The notes under the pieces: model-generated | What the model was told of the DNA's origin: nothing | What the model saw: the letters and a program-made list of their open reading frames with translations, nothing else | The model's database searches: none | Assembly (NCBI GenBank): GCA_949448405.1 | Contig: CASTFX010000021.1 | Location: 1-12,434 of the forward strand | DNA: 12,434 nucleotides | Reading direction: 5' to 3' | From: an uncultured Clostridia bacterium | GTDB taxonomy: Bacteria; Bacillota; Clostridia; TANB77; CAG-508 | Position numbers and translations under genes: made by a program | Shown here: piece after piece, positions 8,101-12,434 of the stretch | Numbering within the stretch: the stretch's first letter is position 1 | Layout of the letters: each line of letters starts with the position of its first letter

Positions 8101-9389
8101 TTACAACAAGAGAAAGAGTATTAGATGCCTTACCAAGTAGAGATAAATTTTCTTCAAACTTAGATATAAGTAAAGTAAATAATTCAATTACAGTTAATGA
8201 AAAAATATTAAAAGTAGGAATTACCACAACAGTAGAAAATGGAATAGCAACAGTTTCTTTATGGTCAGGAAATGCAGGAAAATATTTTGTAACACCTTAC
8301 TATAATAGAAGTGATAATACTGCAAGTAGTTCAAATGGATTAACTGTTACTGAAAATATTGAAGTTAATGCTATAAAGATAAATAATGAACTTCAAAATG
8401 TGGGAACAGCACCTATAGGGTCACCAAAGATATTTAGTATAGAATTCATACATGAATATCAAAATGCAATTGCTAAGACTGGTAAAGTAGAAGAAGGAAA
8501 AATTAAAAATGTAAATAATAAAGCATTGAGTTTTAACTTAAGAGAAGCACCAGCAAGCATAATAGAAAAAATAGAAATGATAGCAGATAATAAAATAATA
8601 TCTTACAAAAAAGATACAATTACAGGAGACTATGTTTCAGATTCTACTTATGATAATGCTTTAATAGATAAAATAAGAATATCTATAAAAGATGGAGTAA
8701 GTGAAGGACAAACAGAGAAATTTGTTCTAAAGATAGACCATAACAATATACCAGGAAGCACAATCAAAACAAAATATACTTCTAAAGAATTTGTAATAGG
8801 AGCAGAGAGAAAACTTGAGATAGATCATTTGAATATTGGATGGAAAGAATATGGAACAACTACTATAGAAAATCTACCAATATGCTTAACAGAGGCAGAA
8901 GCAAATAGAGTGACAACAGGTGAAGAGGTATTCTTTAATACAGCCGATAATTTATACTACACAATGATACCTGTAACTTTTGAAGCAAATGACAAGACTC
9001 CAATAATTTCAGCAGAGCTTAAAGCTGGACTTGTAAGTTATTCAGAAACAACAAAAGACAATACTACTGGAGAATACATAACTTTACTTGATAATAGCTA
9101 TACATCAGGAGCACCAGACTTTGGAGATGAAGCAAGACTTTCAATAAAAGGATTTAAAAAACAAAGTAATGGAACATTTATAGAGAAATCTGGTGATGCT
9201 GTAATAGATTACATAGGAATAGCATTCTCTCCTGTACTAGATGGAGACGAAGATTTACTAGAAAGAAATGCACCAGATTGGTTTAATCCTGATGATTATG
9301 ATAATAAAACTTGGGATGAAGTAAGACTAAAAGAAGTGAAAGTATATTATGAAGGTAGTGTAATTAAAACATTTAACATTACTCATTAA
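5106..9389 (+). CDS. Giant dockerin-bearing Ig-like surface protein, 1427 residues
   Basis: ATG at 5106 is preferred, with AGGTGA (5095-5100) five bases upstream; an in-frame GTG at 5097 would add three residues but sits too near AGAGG. After a basic N-terminus and a hydrophobic segment (~16-33, signal peptide or signal anchor) comes a dockerin at ~118-183. Its first calcium loop, DVDGNGSINVRD (123-134), is canonical; a second loop with the same INVRD ending lies at 161-172. A DUF5011-like Ig module follows (~201-277, APVITLNG ... IPGTYEVYYNATDASGN), then a Big_3-like module (~280-356), a second DUF5011-like module (~360-440) and another Big_3-like one (~442-525). Residues ~535-1427 match no family I recognise but contain an apparent internal duplication (~810-940 and ~1240-1417). 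No catalytic module, LPXTG motif or C-terminal helix is seen. The simplest inferred role is a large surface stalk or adhesin attached through the adjacent cohesin; its ligand is unknown. A terminator follows. Confidence 0.9.
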   Translation: MAKARRAKKSKFPKKLLLVPVALIGIGTTVATFNNNTIISKSIEAQVETQEASNFVKDIFTEENTKYLPIIYTDPYEKITRENLEEEFRKAGMPIKSFSTATIGTGTKIETENATYTVLIYGDVDGNGSINVRDIQAIVKHLLYGNGSELKGISRIAANVDNEKENVINVRDAQRIVQFLIGKKSIIDSTPTSDLVKDKEAPVITLNGEKEVKIKVFEKYEDIGATVKDNLDPNVKVEVDTSKLNTEIPGTYEVYYNATDASGNRAQTVVRKVIVEDYVDGIEISIFPKQQYVVGQVPDLSTMVAYPIYKYAGIGNEAVDVSEITVTPSVITEDMIGNSELKINYKGFEKIIPIIVTEQVPVIELNNYNGATDVKIRVNEVYNEEQNLKAYDEQDQKYYDVSISGTVDTTIPGEYIITYTSEPNSIGKVGKIERKVTVVDYIKDVKFVIDTTKFLDTKTYLDNETIDVTGITAKLVYETGKIETTDKFIYEKTAKYKQGNINQELVISYVVTDPIDPKITKTYTSTNNTYDISDTSFSNSTTIMIKVCKRFVSTSLVGTAKNVAKIYEDTLIATVKEGTDEAPISVDALDIKVTPGNVDEHGCTARAWAVPSTTTNGALDIYFVGVMNRGETNPVTSYTITLTPKSEGGVARNIAVVTEASEVVNEVKTANPKVDGKTMANETEFQVGTTLALDLDFFRNYSHNGYGHSVEINKVLRNNEVTATVNDAATNTAISGVTASIVKNSANVVTGVNITASNSAVATNSGKDIILVVDVNNGSANGVYRYTLTMKLYAKSVYTLETNNNDTITLGFREGNFDGYQIKEIDGKYYTILPIVIKDQYAPQVGNKNITSADLNNTILFDIMKKGTNNYVSANNNIEVIGLNDSYSKVNTGITNLGIAIKGNEEELEQAKSLKISFGSSATKEYNNPTNAIIIKRREVSELEDYNTWSTGEYKGADNCYEDIKAVKVTSGEKQEKLTADELENIGYIIEKEVKTNGVTTRERVLDALPSRDKFSSNLDISKVNNSITVNEKILKVGITTTVENGIATVSLWSGNAGKYFVTPYYNRSDNTASSSNGLTVTENIEVNAIKINNELQNVGTAPIGSPKIFSIEFIHEYQNAIAKTGKVEEGKIKNVNNKALSFNLREAPASIIEKIEMIADNKIISYKKDTITGDYVSDSTYDNALIDKIRISIKDGVSEGQTEKFVLKIDHNNIPGSTIKTKYTSKEFVIGAERKLEIDHLNIGWKEYGTTTIENLPICLTEAEANRVTTGEEVFFNTADNLYYTMIPVTFEANDKTPIISAELKAGLVSYSETTKDNTTGEYITLLDNSYTSGAPDFGDEARLSIKGFKKQSNGTFIEKSGDAVIDYIGIAFSPVLDGDEDLLERNAPDWFNPDDYDNKTWDEVRLKEVKVYYEGSVIKTFNITH
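5457..5654 (+). other. Dockerin module coding segment
   Basis: This codes for the tandem calcium-loop-plus-helix units inside the large protein. Unit one is DVDGNGSINVRD followed by IQAIVKHLL, with Asp1, Asp3, Asn5, Asn9 and Asp12 all in place. Unit two is DNEKENVINVRD followed by AQRIVQFLI, with Asp1, Glu3, Glu5, Asn9 and Asp12. Loop positions 10 and 11 are Val-Arg in both units. In type I dockerins this kind of internal symmetry goes with two equivalent binding orientations on the cohesin. The lead-in TGTKIETENATYTVLIYGD is typical of clostridial dockerin proteins. Confidence 0.85.
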
Positions 9390-9402
9390 AATTAATTAAT
9401 AA

Positions 9403-9443
9403 AAAGAAAACTTAGATTTGAATCTGAGTTTTCTTTGTTTTTT
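9403..9443 (+). terminator. Intrinsic terminator after the dockerin gene
   Basis: Arms 9403-9418 and 9421-9436 pair over 16 positions with one G-U wobble; the innermost pair probably opens to give a 4-base loop. A run of six T at 9438-9443 follows. It starts 14 bases after the stop codon and closes the cohesin-dockerin unit. Confidence 0.92.
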
Positions 9444-9451
9444 AAAGAATT

Positions 9452-9480
9452 ATTAATAAATTTTTTCTTGATTTATTAAT
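9452..9480. repeat. Perfect A/T-only inverted repeat over the -35 box
   Basis: The arms ATTAATAAAT (9452-9461) and ATTTATTAAT (9471-9480) are exact reverse complements around nine bases. The -35 box of the following promoter (9468-9473) lies at the junction of centre and right arm. Because the arms contain only A and T in an AT-rich gap, chance is a real alternative to an operator. Confidence 0.4.
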
Positions 9481-9496
9481 CCTCATATAGTAGAAT
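9468..9496 (+). promoter_or_regulatory. Promoter of the coiled-coil protein / amidase unit
   Basis: TTGATT (9468-9473) and TAGAAT (9491-9496) are near-consensus hexamers with a 17-base spacer. The predicted start near 9503 gives a short leader of about 21 bases before the TTG start at 9524. It lies just after the previous terminator and so opens an independent unit. Confidence 0.75.
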
Positions 9497-9523
9497 ATAT
9501 CTTGTGATATAGGAGGAGCAAAG

Positions 9524-11782
9524 TTGAAAAAAACAAATGATATACAAAATAATTTAAAATTTTTAAAACTAGATTTAAACAAACTTCCAAAATGTTTACT
9601 AGAAAACATAGATATGAATTTGAAGCCAGCAAGAAATTATGAAGAAAAAAAGTACAAAGTATATAAATATGTACCAGTAAGCAAAATACAAATTTTGCTT
9701 ACAAGAGCAAATAGATTAAATTCAATACAAGAAAAATGTAAAATGGCAGCTCCAATATATTCATATTTAGAGGCTGAAGATGAAGAAGGAATATTAAGAC
9801 ATACAATATTTTTAAAAATGCTCCAGAATATGAATATAGAAGAAATACAAAAAATAGAGGAAGAACAAAATAAACTCAGAAAAGAAATACCATTTAAAGT
9901 GAAATATAATGAAAACTATCTATGGCAAATATATTACTCAGAATATTCAAAAGAATATTATATGTTAGCTCCAATTGAAGACTTAGACTGTTCATGCTTA
10001 TTCTATTTAATAAAAGAAAAGATAGAATATGAAAAAACAGGAAAAGACAAAGAAATATTTGTGCCAATAAGTCACTTAGACTATTCAAGACGATATTTCA
10101 CAAAGTCACAAGTTGCAGACATAGAAAAGTACATTTGGCAATTTACAAAGGATTGGCCTCTTGTGTATGAAGTATATGATAAAAATGATAATATGAAATT
10201 TCAGATAGTTGGAAATACTGAAGTATATGAAAAGATAAATAGTACGTATAAGATATCATTAGAAAGTAGTGAAGAAGCAACAAGATTTTATAAATTAATA
10301 AAAGCACTTTTTATATTAGAAACAGAATTTCCAAGTAGATACAAATTTGAAGCTCAAATAGCAGAAAATGGTGGATTAGAATTTGTATATGATTTTAAGA
10401 TTATAGAATATGAGAATCTAACAAAATTTATAAAAGATGAATTTTTAAGAAACAGACATAAATCAGAAACTTTAAATGAAGAAATAGTCAAGCTAAACAG
10501 CAAACTAGAAGAATTAAAGTTAGTAGAAAAAGATAAACAAGAAGAATATAGAATGAGACAAAAACAGATTACTCTATACTTAGAATGTAAAAAGAGCTTT
10601 TTTGGACGTATAAAATATTACTTTAAAGGAAAAAAAGAATACAAAGGAATAAAAAATACAATAGAGGTAACAAATAGTGTAGTAGAAAATGAAGAATTAC
10701 AAGATAATATATATGACACAAAAGAATATTATACATTAGACGATTTAGTTGGAATTACAAAAATTCTAGAAAGAATAACAATACAAACAAGAAATATAAA
10801 TATGGATATAAATGCACTAGAAGATACAATAGAGAGATTAACAAAAAAGAATGAAAATGCTATGAGATATATAGAAGAAATAGAAGAACATAAGAAAAGT
10901 ATTTTTGAATTTTGGAGTTTTGTAAACAAAGATAATGTACTCGGACTAAATGAAGGAGAAGTACAAGAACAACCTAAAAGAGAAATAGAAAAGAACTTTG
11001 ACTATGAAGAAGATATAGAAGAACTAGGAAAGAAATTAGACAGTAATAATAGGGAAATCTTTTCAAGAGAAGAGTTAGACAGTGTGTTTATCACAAGTAC
11101 AGAAGTACTAGAAGATATAAATTCACTTGTAAATGAAGAAAAAGGGAACTTTAAAGAAAGTATATCAAAATTAAAACAAGAAGCCTTAAAGACAGAAATA
11201 CTGTTTGCTTCAGAAGAATTTGATATATTTGGTTCTATGTCAGAAGACAAAACTAAAATTAATATTTTAGGAAATACTAAGCATAGAGAAATACAGAAAA
11301 ACAAATTTAGAATTTTAGATTTAACAAAAAATACAAAAAATGAACAGTATATAGAGAAGCTAAATGAGATAATAAATAATTTAAATAAAGCAATAGATAA
11401 ATCAAAATTTGGTTTCAAAGTAAATGCGTTTTATGCAAGCTTAGAAGGATTAAATAATCAAGGATATAATGTATTATATATTAATCCTAAAAATGCTTTA
11501 GAAGGGCAAAAAAACAATAATAAGATTAACTTATATAATATTAAATTAAAAGAGGAAACAAGAGGAATTGCACTAACAAATATTGCTTACTATGACAATA
11601 ATAATAAAACCCTTCCATTTGGAATGAACATATCAGATAAAATATTAGTAGATATGAGTAAACTAAATTTAGAATTAAAAAAACAAAAGCTATTTAGAAT
11701 AAATCAACAAATAGACGAAATAAAGACACAAACACAGATAATATGTGTATATGAGTATGAAGCAATAAAGGTGGAGGAGTAA
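9524..11782 (+). CDS. Large charged, coiled-coil-rich protein of unknown function, 752 residues
   Basis: The start is TTG, fixed by a perfect AGGAGG (9511-9516) seven bases upstream; the next in-frame ATG comes only at residue 31. No signal peptide or membrane helix is visible, so the protein is probably cytoplasmic. Residues ~1-300 look globular and are rich in Tyr, Glu and Lys. Likely coiled coils lie at ~305-355 and ~412-465. Between them is a basic aromatic patch (KKSFFGRIKYYFKGKKEYKG, 356-375) that might touch a membrane or nucleic acid. An acidic stretch follows at ~478-540, then a second mixed region at ~575-752. I recognise no family and no Walker, protease or nuclease motif. It is the first gene of a unit whose second gene, one base after the stop, is a membrane-anchored cell-wall amidase. 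A link to the cell wall or to division is therefore possible but inferred from position only. Confidence 0.85.
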   Translation: MKKTNDIQNNLKFLKLDLNKLPKCLLENIDMNLKPARNYEEKKYKVYKYVPVSKIQILLTRANRLNSIQEKCKMAAPIYSYLEAEDEEGILRHTIFLKMLQNMNIEEIQKIEEEQNKLRKEIPFKVKYNENYLWQIYYSEYSKEYYMLAPIEDLDCSCLFYLIKEKIEYEKTGKDKEIFVPISHLDYSRRYFTKSQVADIEKYIWQFTKDWPLVYEVYDKNDNMKFQIVGNTEVYEKINSTYKISLESSEEATRFYKLIKALFILETEFPSRYKFEAQIAENGGLEFVYDFKIIEYENLTKFIKDEFLRNRHKSETLNEEIVKLNSKLEELKLVEKDKQEEYRMRQKQITLYLECKKSFFGRIKYYFKGKKEYKGIKNTIEVTNSVVENEELQDNIYDTKEYYTLDDLVGITKILERITIQTRNINMDINALEDTIERLTKKNENAMRYIEEIEEHKKSIFEFWSFVNKDNVLGLNEGEVQEQPKREIEKNFDYEEDIEELGKKLDSNNREIFSREELDSVFITSTEVLEDINSLVNEEKGNFKESISKLKQEALKTEILFASEEFDIFGSMSEDKTKINILGNTKHREIQKNKFRILDLTKNTKNEQYIEKLNEIINNLNKAIDKSKFGFKVNAFYASLEGLNNQGYNVLYINPKNALEGQKNNNKINLYNIKLKEETRGIALTNIAYYDNNNKTLPFGMNISDKILVDMSKLNLELKKQKLFRINQQIDEIKTQTQIICVYEYEAIKVEE

Positions 11783-11783
11783 A

Positions 11784-12434
11784 ATGAGTAATAAAAATAA
11801 AAGTATAGTCATGAAAAAGATAATAGCAACAATAATCATAATGATTATAATTGCAGTTATTTTGGGTGCAATACATTTTGTATATAAAATGATTTACAAA
11901 GTTACTAGCATAAAAGATATATTTGAAGGAATAGAAACAAAACAGGCTTTAGTTTCTGAGTATATAGTTTATGGGACACATTTAAATATAAAAGGTAATA
12001 TAGATTTAGAAGATACTAATATACAAAAAGTTAAAATATCTTTTAGAACAATAAATGAAGAAGAACCAAAAGAAATAGAATTAACCCATCAAAAAACAGA
12101 TAAAGGAATTGAATTTTCAACTTCAAATTTAATAAATGAAGGGATATATTTGGAGAATTTAGCAGTAAATACTTATTATTTATTAGTCAAGGTGGAATAT
12201 GAAGATGGAGCAAGCAAATATTATTCTTTAAAAAATGCAACAGAATATACAGATGGAATAGAGTATTATACTATTACAAAAAATGACAAAAACAATAAGA
12301 TAGATATAAAATTTGCAAGTCGAAATATAGAAGATAAAAGATTAGATTATATGTATCTAGGAGTTAATCGCTCAATACTTCCTGTAGAGGTATACGATGT
12401 TGTAATAGATCCTGGACATGGCGGAGCAGATGTT
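11784..12434 (+). CDS. Membrane-anchored N-acetylmuramoyl-L-alanine amidase (Amidase_3 type), 3' end missing
   Basis: The ATG start is backed by GGAGG (11773-11777) inside the end of the preceding gene, which stops one base earlier, so translation is probably coupled. The visible 217 residues show a basic cytoplasmic N-terminus, one membrane helix at ~12-34, and an outer region at ~52-190 that looks like a beta-sandwich or Ig-like spacer (YYLLVKVEYEDGASKYYSL). The segment VYDVVIDPGHGGADV then begins the catalytic domain. DPGHGG is the opening motif of the zinc-dependent Amidase_3 family, and its His is the first zinc ligand. The remaining ligands and the catalytic Glu lie beyond the edge, so activity cannot be judged. 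These enzymes cut the bond between N-acetylmuramic acid and L-alanine in peptidoglycan, for example during daughter-cell separation, sporulation or germination. The spacer would let the enzyme reach the wall from the membrane. Confidence 0.9.
   Translation, partial: MSNKNKSIVMKKIIATIIIMIIIAVILGAIHFVYKMIYKVTSIKDIFEGIETKQALVSEYIVYGTHLNIKGNIDLEDTNIQKVKISFRTINEEEPKEIELTHQKTDKGIEFSTSNLINEGIYLENLAVNTYYLLVKVEYEDGASKYYSLKNATEYTDGIEYYTITKNDKNNKIDIKFASRNIEDKRLDYMYLGVNRSILPVEVYDVVIDPGHGGADV

Noticed and set aside
4052..9389. A classical cellulosome gene cluster
   Set aside because: No glycoside hydrolase, carbohydrate-binding module or multi-cohesin scaffoldin is present; there is one cohesin and one dockerin on non-enzymatic proteins.
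11002..11418. A 138-residue reverse-strand open frame opposite the 752-residue gene
   Set aside because: It is a Ser/Phe/Leu-rich shadow of an A-rich coding strand, with no promoter or ribosome binding site evident.

Overview
The window is very AT-rich. Its codon use leans heavily on A-ending codons (aca, gta, gca, gaa, aaa), it has strong AGGAGG-type ribosome binding sites, and it uses GTG and TTG as well as ATG starts. Every gene lies on the + strand. Together with cohesin, dockerin, FIVAR and MBG-type surface modules, this points to a low-GC Gram-positive bacterium, most likely a gut-type member of the Clostridia. The species cannot be named from sequence alone.

Layout. (1) Positions 1-3605: the 3' part of a long secreted repeat protein, open at the left edge, with divergent InlB-B-type repeats followed by a chain of MBG/Ig-like modules. 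It ends at a clear intrinsic terminator (3620-3661). (2) A perfect-consensus promoter (3674-3702) opens the next unit, which holds a 69-residue single-pass membrane protein (3748-3957). (3) A second promoter (3989-4017), overlapped by a perfect inverted repeat, precedes a membrane-anchored cohesin/FIVAR protein (4052-5089). Sixteen bases downstream starts a 1427-residue protein with a dockerin just behind its N-terminal hydrophobic segment (5106-9389). This unit ends at an intrinsic terminator (9403-9443). (4) A third promoter (9468-9496), whose -35 box also lies in an inverted repeat, starts a unit with a 752-residue cytoplasmic-looking protein of unknown function (9524-11782). One base after its stop begins a membrane-anchored N-acetylmuramoyl-L-alanine amidase (11784 to the right edge), cut off at its first zinc-ligand motif.

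How the genes may work together. The window looks like a cell-envelope region. The most interesting part is the adjacent cohesin and dockerin pair. The cohesin is exported and held in the membrane by a C-terminal helix, with two FIVAR repeats as a stalk. The dockerin belongs to a very large Ig-like surface protein with no wall-anchoring signal of its own. A simple inference is that the cohesin holds the large protein at the cell surface non-covalently. No glycoside hydrolase or carbohydrate-binding module is visible, so this is not an ordinary cellulosome gene cluster. The upstream MBG protein also lacks a visible anchor at its C-terminus and could be another client if its unseen N-terminus carries a dockerin.

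There is no gene-free stretch above 300 bases. The three longer gaps (3606-3747, 3958-4051 and 9390-9523) hold the terminators, promoters and inverted repeats described. I saw no tRNA, rRNA, CRISPR array, insertion sequence or phage gene.
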